From: Acidobacteriota bacterium
GTDB taxonomy: Bacteria; Acidobacteriota; Blastocatellia; Pyrinomonadales; Pyrinomonadaceae
DNA length: 5,467 bases
Direction of reading: 5' to 3'
Assembly (NCBI GenBank): GCA_024640445.1
Contig: JAHEEZ010000235.1
Location: 1 to 5,467 of the forward strand
Shown in pieces: positions 1 through 5,467 of this stretch. The notes below the pieces were generated by a model, which was not told the origin of the DNA, did no database searches, and saw nothing but the letters and a program-made list of their open reading frames with translations. Position numbers and translations under genes: made by a program. Within the stretch, counting starts at the first letter, position 1. The number at the start of each line of letters is the position of its first letter.

Positions 1-1
1 G

Positions 2-91
2 TTCATCAACCGATCGAGGGACGGCTTCCAGGCGGTACAGTTCGGACTGAACGGAGACGTGCCGATTCCTTCAACGGTCAGTGTTCAATGA
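2..91 (+). CDS. C-terminal end of a probable VCBS/FG-GAP-like repeat protein (5' partial)
   Basis: The frame starting at base 2 is open to a TGA at 89-91 and gives about 29 residues, beginning FINRSRDGF and ending QFGLNGDVPIPSTVSVQ. The pattern 'SxDGFxAVQFGLxGDxPxPS' is what I remember as the edge of repeated blade-like modules (DFDGDGKxDxAVFRPSxGxWY...QFGxxGDxPVP) in large secreted VCBS/FG-GAP-like proteins, common in Acidobacteriota. The end falls just after the 'GDxPxP' turn, as expected for a protein that stops at the end of a module. Proteins of this kind are usually exported and may act in adhesion or at the cell surface, but nothing in this fragment shows a specific role. The stop codon lies inside the first unit of the heptamer field that follows. 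The call rests on about 29 residues and is moderate. Confidence 0.5.
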   Translation, partial: FINRSRDGFQAVQFGLNGDVPIPSTVSVQ

Positions 92-246
92 GCAAGGATC
101 ATGTATCAGGGAGCATGGATCACGTTTCAGGTATCAAGTTTGAGGTTCTAAGTTCAAAATTCCAGGTTCCAGATATTGCCTCACGAGTCAATTGATCCAT
201 GACACCTGATCCCTGATCCCTGATACCTGATACCTGATACCTGATC
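86..246. repeat. Degenerate heptamer tandem-repeat field, 23 units in one register
   Basis: From 86 to 246 the sequence divides into 23 consecutive 7-base units without a break in register. The left part (86-176) has units such as CAAGGAT, CATGTAT, CATGGAT, CAGGTAT, CAAGTTT and CAGGTTC, loosely CARGTWT. Units 177-204 are poorly matched. The right part (205-246) is nearly perfect: CCTGATC, CCTGATC, CCTGATA three times, CCTGATC. CCTGATA is the reverse complement of TATCAGG, which occurs at 104-110, so the two halves are roughly inverted; for example 114-122 (CATGGATCA) is the exact complement of 193-201. The field begins over the stop codon of the upstream gene. It resembles in style the heptanucleotide STRR repeats of cyanobacteria, but the sequence differs. 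Function is unknown. Confidence 0.75.
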
Positions 247-255
247 ACAGTTTAG

Positions 256-275
256 CCCGCCCATTCATGGGTGGG
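256..275. repeat. Intergenic stem-loop, 8-bp stem with TTCA loop
   Basis: CCCGCCCA (256-263) pairs with TGGGTGGG (268-275) across a TTCA loop, with one G-T wobble. It is preceded by TTTAG (251-255). No T-run follows on the + strand, so it is a poor candidate for an intrinsic terminator of the upstream gene, although it is the strongest hairpin after that stop. The 'TAGCCC plus hairpin' style recalls the dispersed palindromic element at 3283-3384. Confidence 0.5.
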
Positions 276-358
276 ACACGGCAGGCAATGACGAAAAACA
301 AGAGGAGACAGGAGCAATCGTACGACACACTTTAGTTTGTCGCCGGCTTTTTCAAATC
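276..358. other. Intergenic stretch with no gene seen
   Basis: I find no coding region here. There is a purine-rich patch around 294-315. A weak 5-bp hairpin (CGACA 323-327 with TGTCG 338-342) is followed by CCGGCTTTTT ending at 352. That layout is vaguely terminator-like, but the stem is short and the loop 10 bases, so I do not call it a terminator. Confidence 0.4.
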
Positions 359-584
359 GGCACGCTCCCTGACGGTCGCGTTTCCGCCATTCACGATTCA
401 CCATTCACGATCCCTGGGCACGCTCCCTGACGGTCGCGTTTCTGCCATTCACGATTCACGATTCACGATTCACGATCCCCGGGCACGCTCCCTCACGGTC
501 GCGTTTCCGCCTTCTCCATTCACGATTCACTATTCACGATTCACTATTCACGATTCACCATTCACGATCCACCGGCACGCTTCC
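359..584. repeat. Composite repeat: conserved ~30-bp core plus variable number of ATTCACN heptamers
   Basis: A ~30-base core beginning GGCACGCTCCCTGACGGTCG and ending near GCGTTTCYGCC occurs at 359-388, 417-446 and 482-511 (third copy CCTCACGG instead of CCTGACGG). A truncated copy (GGCACGCTTCC) lies at 574-584. After each core comes a heptamer array: 3 units at 389-409, 4 perfect ATTCACG units at 447-474, and 7 units at 518-566 with last base G, T or C. Each array ends in ATCC. The spacing between cores therefore grows through heptamer number (58, then 65, then 92 bases to the truncated core). This looks like duplication of a whole module with slippage of the heptamer part. There is no spacer diversity, so it is not a CRISPR array. 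Function is unknown. Confidence 0.8.
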
Positions 585-696
585 AAAATCCTCCCGAACT
601 CGATAGACTCAAATGTCAGCCCAGCTGCTTCAATTTTTGCTTCGCGCCGGGCGGCGCATTGGGCAGGGACGGGTACTGCCCCGGCAATTCTTGACA
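585..696. other. Intergenic segment upstream of the helicase; hairpins, no gene seen
   Basis: No gene is supported. The left part (about 593-611) has a remnant of the GACTC-type 9-mer (GAACTCGATAGACTC). Two GC-rich inverted repeats follow: GCGCC (644-648) with GGCGC (653-657), and GGGCAG (661-666) with CTGCCC (676-681). A perfect TTGACA (691-696) sits at the right edge, but I see no -10 hexamer 16-18 bases downstream, where the 9-mer array lies. I therefore do not call a promoter, though the helicase promoter must lie somewhere in this region. Confidence 0.4.
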
Positions 697-759
697 GACT
701 CGCGAGACTCGAAAGACTCACGAGATACGACAGACTCGAAAGACTCGAAAGACTCTCCT
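697..759. repeat. 9-bp tandem array, GACTCGAAA type, 7 units
   Basis: Seven consecutive 9-base units: GACTCGCGA, GACTCGAAA, GACTCACGA, GATACGACA, GACTCGAAA, GACTCGAAA, GACTCTCCT. The array ends 10 bases before the helicase ATG, so it occupies its leader and ribosome-binding region. Because 9 is a multiple of 3, the array is open in several frames and produces artefactual low-complexity reading frames, such as serine/leucine-rich peptides on the minus strand. Its complement begins GAGTC, similar to the GAGTTT units downstream of the helicase. Confidence 0.75.
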
Positions 760-769
760 CACACGTTTT

Positions 770-3169
770 ATGGAATTCCTCGAATCGCTTAATGACCGGC
801 AAATTGAAGCCGTCAAACACACCGAAGGCCCGCTTCTCATACTTGCCGGCGCGGGTTCAGGCAAAACCCGCGTTATCACCGTCCGGATCGCTTACATTAT
901 TGCGAAAGAGATCGCCCTGCCGCACGAGATCCTCGCCGTCACCTTCACCAATAAGGCAGCCGGCGAAATGCGTGAGCGAGTCGAAGAACTTCTGCGCGGC
1001 CGGAAACTCAGGTCCGCACCGCTTATCTCGACCTTTCACAGCCTTTGTGTGCGGATATTGCGAAGGGATATTGAGACGCTCGAGGAAGGCTATACAAGAT
1101 CGTTTACCATCTATGACACGGATGATTCGCTGAAGGTGATAAAGGCCTGCGTGAAGGACCTGGGTCTAGATCCGAAACAGCTTTCTCCGAGGCAGGTCCT
1201 CAGCGCTATAAGCGCCTCGAAGAACCGGGGCGAGGATCACGAGATGTTTGCTTCCCGAACCGACGGGTACGACGAAAAACGTGCGTCGATCGCGCGGATC
1301 TTCAAGATGTACGAAGAGCGTTTGGGTAGGGCGAATGCGCTCGATTTCGATGACCTTCTGATCAAGACCGTACGTCTTCTCCGAAAAGTCCCTGAGGTCC
1401 GTTCGAAGTATAACGACCTTTACAGATACATACTGGTCGACGAATACCAGGACACAAATCCGCTTCAGTTCGCACTCGTAAAATACCTTACCGAAAAACA
1501 GCAGAACATATGCGTCGTGGGTGACGATGCGCAGAGCATCTACGGCTTCCGCATGGCCGACATACGGAACATCCTCGACTTTGAGAAACACTTTCCGAAA
1601 GCGAAGGTCGTCCTGCTTGAGCAGAACTACCGGTCCACCCAGACGATCCTCGATGTCGCCGATTCAGTGATCAGCAATAATCTAAGCCGAAAAGAGAAGA
1701 AGCTCTGGACCCAGAAGCAAGGCGGAGACCGTATTTTTTACTACCAGGCGTTCGACGCGGACACCGAAGCCCGTTTTGTAGCTTCAAAGATCTACGATCA
1801 CCGGAGAATGAATCCGAGGGACAAGGTGGCGGTTCTCTACAGGACAAATGCCCAGTCCAGGGTTTTCGAAGAGTCTCTGCGCAAGATGCGCATCGATTAC
1901 AACATAGTCGGCGGTTTCTCGTTTTATGAGCGCGCCGAGGTAAAGGACATCATTGCGTATCTCAAACTGTCGCTGAATCCCTCGGACGATATTGCCCTGC
2001 TTCGAGTGATCAACACTCCGACGCGTGGCCTCGGCAAGACCTCGCTCGACGAACTCTCGCGCTATGCACGTGAAGCGGGAGTGTCGCACTGGGAAGCGAT
2101 CTGCGCGATCACCGATGACAAATACGAAGGCCCGCCGATCAGCCTTACGCCCAGGGCAAAGAACGCCCTGAAAGTATTCAAAGAGATCATCGGGGGATTG
2201 CAGGAGAAGGTCTCGGATGCTTCCGGATCAGACCGGCCGGTTTCCGGCGTAGTGGTCTCGGCGATCGAGAGTACGGGCTACGCAAACAGCCTTCGAAGCG
2301 AGAACTCGGATGAAGCCGAGTCAAGACTTGCCAATCTCGAGGAACTGGTCAACGCCGCGGTCGATTACGATGAGCAGGAAGAGAACGGCATGCGTGATTT
2401 CATCGATCACGCAGCGCTTACCTCCGATACGGACAAGTTTGACAAGACCGCCCCGGTGACGCTTATGACCGTCCACGCCGCGAAGGGACTGGAATTCCCG
2501 GTCGTGTTCATCGTCGGCCTTGAAGACGGCATATTCCCACACGCAAGAAGCATAAACGATCCATTGGAACTCGAAGAAGAAAGGCGGCTTGCCTATGTCG
2601 CCATCACGCGCGCCGAGAAGACCCTTTACGTCACCCATTCGACCCGCCGCAGGATCTACGGCGAGGAAATGGCAGCGGAGCCCTCCCAGTTCCTGAACGA
2701 GATGCCGCTTGAGATGATCGACGATCTTTCACAGGGCAATTCATGGCTTTCGTTCGCAAAGAGCGACACGGTCAAGGACAACATATACGCGGCCAGGGCC
2801 CTGAAAGGAGAGAATCGCTCGCAGGAACCCCGCGCCAAAGTTACGGGCAAGACATACGACACGGCGGACGCCGTAGCGGAATTCTTCAAGACGCGTAAGA
2901 CCGCGGCGGGCACTCCAGCCGAGCAGCCTAAGAAAGAAGCGACGGGAATCGACAAATTGAAAGAATTCGCGTCTCGAGACCGCAAGCCGGCTCCTGAGGC
3001 GCCACAAGGAAAGTTCATTCCGGGTGTCCACGTGCGCCATTCGAAATACGGTCGCGGCCTTATCCTTCGACGCGAAGGGTCCGGCGACAACGTCAAACTC
3101 ACCGTCAGCTTCCCAGGCTACGGACAGAAGAAACTGATCGAGAAATACGCGAATCTAGAGGTCGCTTGA
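770..3169 (+). CDS. pcrA: ATP-dependent 3'-5' DNA helicase, PcrA/UvrD family (superfamily 1A)
   Basis: This enzyme hydrolyses ATP to move 3'-5' on single-stranded DNA and unwind duplexes in nucleotide excision repair, replication restart and removal of stalled RNA polymerase. All family motifs are present in the 799 residues: Q motif LNDRQ (7-11), Walker A AGAGSGKT (26-33, Lys32), motif Ia VTFTNKAAGEM (57-67), STFHS (87-91), Walker B VDEYQDTN (223-230), motif III VVGDDAQSIYGFR (249-261), motif IV QNYRST (285-290, Arg288), motif V TVHAAKGLEFP (567-577) and motif VI RRLAYVAITRAE (605-616, Arg614). Residues ~660-745 are a hydrophilic linker. Residues ~748-799 (FIPGVHVRHSKYGRG...) match the PcrA C-terminal Tudor-like domain that binds RNA polymerase. 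The protein is slightly longer than the usual ~720-750. ATG 770 is the first possible start after an in-frame stop at 692-694 and gives the standard N-terminus. No Shine-Dalgarno is visible. PcrA is chosen over UvrD by general resemblance; a UvrD name is equally defensible. Confidence 0.97.
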   Translation: MEFLESLNDRQIEAVKHTEGPLLILAGAGSGKTRVITVRIAYIIAKEIALPHEILAVTFTNKAAGEMRERVEELLRGRKLRSAPLISTFHSLCVRILRRDIETLEEGYTRSFTIYDTDDSLKVIKACVKDLGLDPKQLSPRQVLSAISASKNRGEDHEMFASRTDGYDEKRASIARIFKMYEERLGRANALDFDDLLIKTVRLLRKVPEVRSKYNDLYRYILVDEYQDTNPLQFALVKYLTEKQQNICVVGDDAQSIYGFRMADIRNILDFEKHFPKAKVVLLEQNYRSTQTILDVADSVISNNLSRKEKKLWTQKQGGDRIFYYQAFDADTEARFVASKIYDHRRMNPRDKVAVLYRTNAQSRVFEESLRKMRIDYNIVGGFSFYERAEVKDIIAYLKLSLNPSDDIALLRVINTPTRGLGKTSLDELSRYAREAGVSHWEAICAITDDKYEGPPISLTPRAKNALKVFKEIIGGLQEKVSDASGSDRPVSGVVVSAIESTGYANSLRSENSDEAESRLANLEELVNAAVDYDEQEENGMRDFIDHAALTSDTDKFDKTAPVTLMTVHAAKGLEFPVVFIVGLEDGIFPHARSINDPLELEEERRLAYVAITRAEKTLYVTHSTRRRIYGEEMAAEPSQFLNEMPLEMIDDLSQGNSWLSFAKSDTVKDNIYAARALKGENRSQEPRAKVTGKTYDTADAVAEFFKTRKTAAGTPAEQPKKEATGIDKLKEFASRDRKPAPEAPQGKFIPGVHVRHSKYGRGLILRREGSGDNVKLTVSFPGYGQKKLIEKYANLEVA

Positions 3170-3172
3170 AAT

Positions 3173-3226
3173 GAGTTTGGCGAGTTTCTAGAGTTTACCG
3201 AGTTCGGCGGGTTTTCCGGGTTAGCC
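3173..3226. repeat. 9-bp tandem array, GAGTTTNNC type, 6 units, directly after helicase stop
   Basis: Starting 3 bases after the helicase TGA are six 9-base units: GAGTTTGGC, GAGTTTCTA, GAGTTTACC, GAGTTCGGC, GGGTTTTCC, GGGTTAGCC. Similarity decays to the right. There is no recognised terminator in or just after it; a run of seven A (3240-3246) follows without a convincing stem. Confidence 0.7.
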
Positions 3227-3282
3227 GGTTCCTCTCTCAAAAAAATCCAATTTTGCAGTTAACGATGTGACACCACAGGCTC

Positions 3283-3384
3283 GGGCTATAGTCCGCGAAG
3301 CGGACGAAACAACATAGCCCCGCGTGGAGCGAAGCGGAACGTGGGGTACGCGGACCCCACGATCATAGAGCCGCTTCAGCGGCT
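3283..3384. repeat. REP-like palindromic intergenic element with several nested hairpins
   Basis: Four inverted repeats are packed into ~100 bases. GGGCTAT (3283-3289) pairs with ATAGCCC (3314-3320) and encloses GTCCGC (3291-3296) with GCGGAC (3300-3305) over a GAA loop. Next is CGTGGGG (3340-3346) with CCCCACG (3355-3361) over an 8-base loop. Last is AGCCGC (3369-3374) with GCGGCT (3379-3384) over TTCA. The sub-motif GCGAAGCGGA recurs (3295-3304 and 3329-3338). The layout resembles dispersed REP/BIME-type or non-autonomous palindromic elements of environmental bacteria. I see no transposase or target-site duplication here. It could also end transcription of the helicase, but there is no T-run. 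Confidence 0.6.
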
Positions 3385-3392
3385 AGAGAAAA

Positions 3393-3455
3393 GATTTCAG
3401 CGAGCTTTCTGAGTTCAGCGGGTTTACCGAGTTTGCCGAGTTCAGTAGGTTAGCC
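3393..3455. repeat. Second GAGTTTNNC-type 9-bp tandem array, 7 units
   Basis: Seven consecutive 9-base units: GATTTCAGC, GAGCTTTCT, GAGTTCAGC, GGGTTTACC, GAGTTTGCC, GAGTTCAGT, AGGTTAGCC. It is the same family and orientation as 3173-3226, and the hairpin element at 3283-3384 lies between the two arrays. This is what would be seen if the element had inserted into a single longer array, but the intervening 3227-3282 and 3385-3392 bases do not continue the 9-bp pattern clearly. Confidence 0.7.
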
Positions 3456-3660
3456 GCACTTGAAATTTCGCTAAGGTTCATTTTCGGACGGTACGAGTTT
3501 AGCGAGGTGCTATCCGGCACCCAGGATCAGGGCGGCTCATCTTTGCTCTAAACCCCTGATTTCTCAGTGCTCCCCTCATTCTCCGCAGTGAAATCCCTCC
3601 TCTTGCGATTCCGCAAATGACCGCGAAACAACCGATTCGCGGACTCGCCGCATCTTCAAC
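3456..3660. other. Gene-free leader region with successive inverted repeats
   Basis: No coding region is supported. A series of stems is visible: TCGCTAA (3468-3474) with TTAGCGA (3499-3505); GGTGC (3506-3510) with GCACC (3517-3521); ATCAGGG (3526-3532) with CCCTGAT (3554-3560); TTGCG (3603-3607) with CGCAA (3612-3616); CCGCGAA (3621-3627) with TTCGCGG (3636-3642). GATTTC (3558-3563) could instead pair with GAAATC (3590-3595), which competes with the third stem. Whether these form in RNA is unknown. No known riboswitch class is recognised. Confidence 0.4.
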
Positions 3661-3662
3661 AA

Positions 3663-3678
3663 TTGTAAGCAGTTACAA
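3663..3678. promoter_or_regulatory. Perfect 6-bp dyad, possible operator
   Basis: TTGTAA, GCAG, TTACAA is a perfect inverted repeat with a 4-base spacer, 44 bases before the downstream ATG. The outer bases add one more match after a mismatch (A 3661 with T 3680). The position suits a regulator-binding site for the DUF4139 gene. A promoter reading (TTACAA 3673-3678, 17 bases, TCAAAT 3696-3701) matches the sigma70 consensus poorly and would give a leader of only about 15 bases, so I do not call it. Confidence 0.3.
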
Positions 3679-3707
3679 ATTCCAATCCGCCATTTTCAAA
3701 TACTACG

Positions 3708-3713
3708 AAAGGA
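3708..3713 (+). promoter_or_regulatory. Ribosome binding site of the DUF4139 gene
   Basis: AAAGGA lies 9 bases before ATG 3723, a normal Shine-Dalgarno spacing, and fixes this start over the in-frame ATG at codon 5. It contrasts with the helicase gene, which has no such site. Confidence 0.7.
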
Positions 3714-3722
3714 CGAAGAACT

Positions 3723-5467
3723 ATGAATAAGACCATGCTGCTTACGCTAATCCTGCTCTGCCAGGCCGCCGTGCTCGCGCAGACTCCCAATGAACAAACG
3801 CTTCCGATCAAACGCGTGATCCTGTATTCAAACGGCGTCGCGCACATTGAACGTCGGGGTGTCATCAACGGAAACGCGGAGATCAATCTCTCGTTCAAGC
3901 AATCTCAGATCGATGACGTGCTCAAGTCGATGATCGTGATCGATCTCGGCGAGGGCCGCATCGGAGCCGTTTCGTACAATTCGTCCGCGCCGCCTTCGGC
4001 AAGGATCGCCGAAATACCTTTCTCCGTAGATGCAAGCTCTGAAAAAGATGACGAAGAAGGCGGGATCGCGGGCGTCCTTGGACAACTCCAGGGAGCCAAA
4101 GTAGCCGTGACCTCGACGAGGGGACCTGTGACCGGCGCGATCCTGACAGTGGAGCCGCGCGAGGTGAAGAGCGAAAAAGGCACCTATACGACCCATTTTC
4201 TGGTGATCGCCTCGGAAAGCGGCGAGATCACAAGCCTGGACCTGGATGATGTGCGGAGCGTGAAATTGCTCGACAAGGATACGCAGCGCGACGTTAACGA
4301 ATTCGCAGGTGCCTCCGCGTTATCCCGGCGCCGGGACGCGAAGACCATCACCGTTACGAGCGAAGGGACCGGCAGCCGCGAGCTGATGGTCAGCTATACC
4401 ATCGCTGCCCCGATCTGGAAAACGACCTATCGCGTTGTTCTCGATGAGGAAGGAAAGCCGTTTTTCCAGGGTTGGGCGATCGTCGACAATATCAGCGAAG
4501 AGGACTGGAACGGGGTCAAGCTGTCCCTGGTTTCCGGGTCCCCTGTGTCCTTTATCCAGACATTGCAAAAACCGCTCTTCCGGTACAGGCCGGTCGTGCC
4601 GATCCCGGATGATCTGAACCTTGATCCTCAGACCTATGATCCGGAGATCGGGTACGGTGAGGGAAACGGAACGGGCGGCGGATCGGGCAACGGAGTGGGG
4701 GACGGAATGGGGCGCTCTGTTTCCGGCGGGCGCGGCGATACCTCAAATATCACAATTGATGGAGTAGACGTAAACAGCAATTTCATCGGCGGCGCGCAGA
4801 CAATGATCTCGAATGAGCTGATCAACAACACATCCGGCGTCGAAACTGCGGCAAAGGGCAACGAGATCGGAGATCTTTTTGAGTACCAGATCGAGCAACC
4901 GGTCACGGTTAAGAGAAACCGCTCGGCTCTGATCCCGATCGTCCAGACGAAAATGGACGGCGAGCGCATCTCGATATACAACGAAGGCGCGCGCAAGGAC
5001 AGGCCTATGAGCGGAATGCTTCTGACAAACCTGACCCCGCTTACGTTCGAAGGCGGAAGCTTGACAGTGATCGACGGCAACGCATACGCAGGCGAGGCTC
5101 TGATGGAGAGGCTTAAGCCGAAGGAAAGGCGTCTGATCTCGTTCGCCCTTGATCTTGGCACCACGGTTTCTGTCGACCAAAAGGCCGACCGTGAACCTGC
5201 AAAACTGATAAAGGCGGTGGACGGCGTCTTTCAGGTCCATTATTTCAAGACCGACGAGAAGATCTACAAATTGACGAACCAGACCGGCAGGAAAAAGGTC
5301 GTCTGGATAGAGCACCCGATCAGGAAGAACTGGTCTCTTTCAGACAGGACCGCGAAACCGGATATCCTGACCGAACGATATTACCGGTTCCGGGTCGAGC
5401 TCGAACCTTTCGGAACGAGAACCGTCGAGGTGGCGGAAAGACAGGGATTGATGGACGCGTACCAGCT
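3723..5467 (+). CDS. Secreted DUF4139-domain protein of unknown function (3' partial)
   Basis: The 581 visible codons begin with a Sec signal peptide (MNKT, hydrophobic core LLTLILL, probable cleavage after VLA at residue 19), so the protein is exported; no lipobox is present (LLC lacks a small residue before Cys). The N-terminal part has LPIKRVILYSNGVAHIERRG (27-46) and IDDVLKSMIVIDLG (63-76), the usual start of large DUF4139 proteins. The DUF4139 core follows: SYTIAAPIWKTTYRVVLD (224-241), QGWAIVDNISEEDWNGVKLSLVSG (249-272) and PVSFIQTLQKP (274-284). Residues ~310-338 are glycine-rich. Residues 334-351 (SGGRGDTSNITIDGVDVN) look like a TonB-receptor plug motif and lie in the linker before the beta-rich C-terminal part, which starts at FEYQIEQPVTV (386-396). 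The family's biochemical role is not known to me; relatives include MuiA-like mucoidy inhibitors. The gene runs off the window with no stop. Confidence 0.88.
   Translation, partial: MNKTMLLTLILLCQAAVLAQTPNEQTLPIKRVILYSNGVAHIERRGVINGNAEINLSFKQSQIDDVLKSMIVIDLGEGRIGAVSYNSSAPPSARIAEIPFSVDASSEKDDEEGGIAGVLGQLQGAKVAVTSTRGPVTGAILTVEPREVKSEKGTYTTHFLVIASESGEITSLDLDDVRSVKLLDKDTQRDVNEFAGASALSRRRDAKTITVTSEGTGSRELMVSYTIAAPIWKTTYRVVLDEEGKPFFQGWAIVDNISEEDWNGVKLSLVSGSPVSFIQTLQKPLFRYRPVVPIPDDLNLDPQTYDPEIGYGEGNGTGGGSGNGVGDGMGRSVSGGRGDTSNITIDGVDVNSNFIGGAQTMISNELINNTSGVETAAKGNEIGDLFEYQIEQPVTVKRNRSALIPIVQTKMDGERISIYNEGARKDRPMSGMLLTNLTPLTFEGGSLTVIDGNAYAGEALMERLKPKERRLISFALDLGTTVSVDQKADREPAKLIKAVDGVFQVHYFKTDEKIYKLTNQTGRKKVVWIEHPIRKNWSLSDRTAKPDILTERYYRFRVELEPFGTRTVEVAERQGLMDAYQ

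Noticed and set aside
88..195. A 35-codon + strand frame starting at an ATGA overlap with the upstream stop, giving a 7-residue repeat peptide (SKDHVSG, SMDHVSG and so on).
   Set aside because: It lies wholly in the heptamer field, whose 7-bp period automatically gives a 7-residue repeat. It has no ribosome binding site, and nothing suggests selection on the protein.
359..566. Possible CRISPR array (repeats of ~30 bases at ~60-base spacing).
   Set aside because: The 'spacers' are not unique sequences but variable numbers of the same heptamer, only three full cores exist, and no cas gene is nearby.
691..729. TTGACA at 691-696 as a sigma70 -35 box for the helicase gene.
   Set aside because: No -10-like hexamer lies 16-18 bases downstream; the closest candidate (GATACG, 724-729) is 27 bases away.
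548..820. A 90-codon minus-strand frame with LSSLSSLSYLVSLSSL repeats.
   Set aside because: The serine/leucine repeat is the 9-mer array read backwards, the end is the heptamer array, and the start lies inside the helicase coding region. No family resemblance was found.
3723..3761. Lipoprotein signal (Cys13 of the DUF4139 protein).
   Set aside because: The residues before the Cys are I-L-L, so the required small residue at -1 is missing. A Sec cleavage after VLA at residue 19 fits better.
3828..5315. Long minus-strand frames opposite the DUF4139 gene (up to 190 codons).
   Set aside because: They are antisense shadows of a clearly coding + strand gene with signal peptide, ribosome binding site and family motifs. 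Their translations match nothing I recognise.

Overview
The window holds two well-supported protein genes and a third gene tail, all on the + strand, separated by unusually repeat-rich intergenic DNA. In order: (i) the last ~29 codons of a protein whose end resembles the C-terminal edge of a VCBS/FG-GAP-like repeat domain (ends at 91); (ii) ~680 bases without a convincing gene, mostly filled by short tandem repeats (86-246, 359-584, 697-759); (iii) a complete superfamily 1A DNA helicase of the PcrA/UvrD type (770-3169); (iv) ~550 bases with 9-bp tandem repeats (3173-3226, 3393-3455), a hairpin-rich REP-like element (3283-3384) and a run of inverted repeats (3468-3678); (v) a secreted DUF4139-domain protein starting at 3723 and cut off by the window end.

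The organism is most likely a moderately GC-rich environmental Gram-negative bacterium. The mix of a signal-peptide-bearing DUF4139 protein of this shape, a gene tail ending in FQAVQFGLNGDVPIPS, and 7-bp and 9-bp degenerate tandem repeats between genes reminds me of Acidobacteriota, class Blastocatellia (Pyrinomonadaceae-like). This is inference from remembered family resemblance, not a database result. I see no phage, plasmid, CRISPR or defence genes, no tRNA or rRNA, and no transposase.

The genes do not look like an operon. The gaps are about 680 and 550 bases, and the products differ in role: DNA repair and transcription-conflict helicase versus exported protein of unknown function. What they share is the repeat landscape. 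Heptamer arrays occupy the gap upstream of the helicase, and degenerate 9-mers lie on both sides of it in opposite orientation. The most unusual observations are the 23-unit single-register heptamer field at 86-246, the composite core-plus-heptamer repeat at 359-584, and a TonB-plug-like peptide motif inside the glycine-rich linker of the DUF4139 protein. None of these proves a new system. They are repeat biology and domain oddities worth checking.
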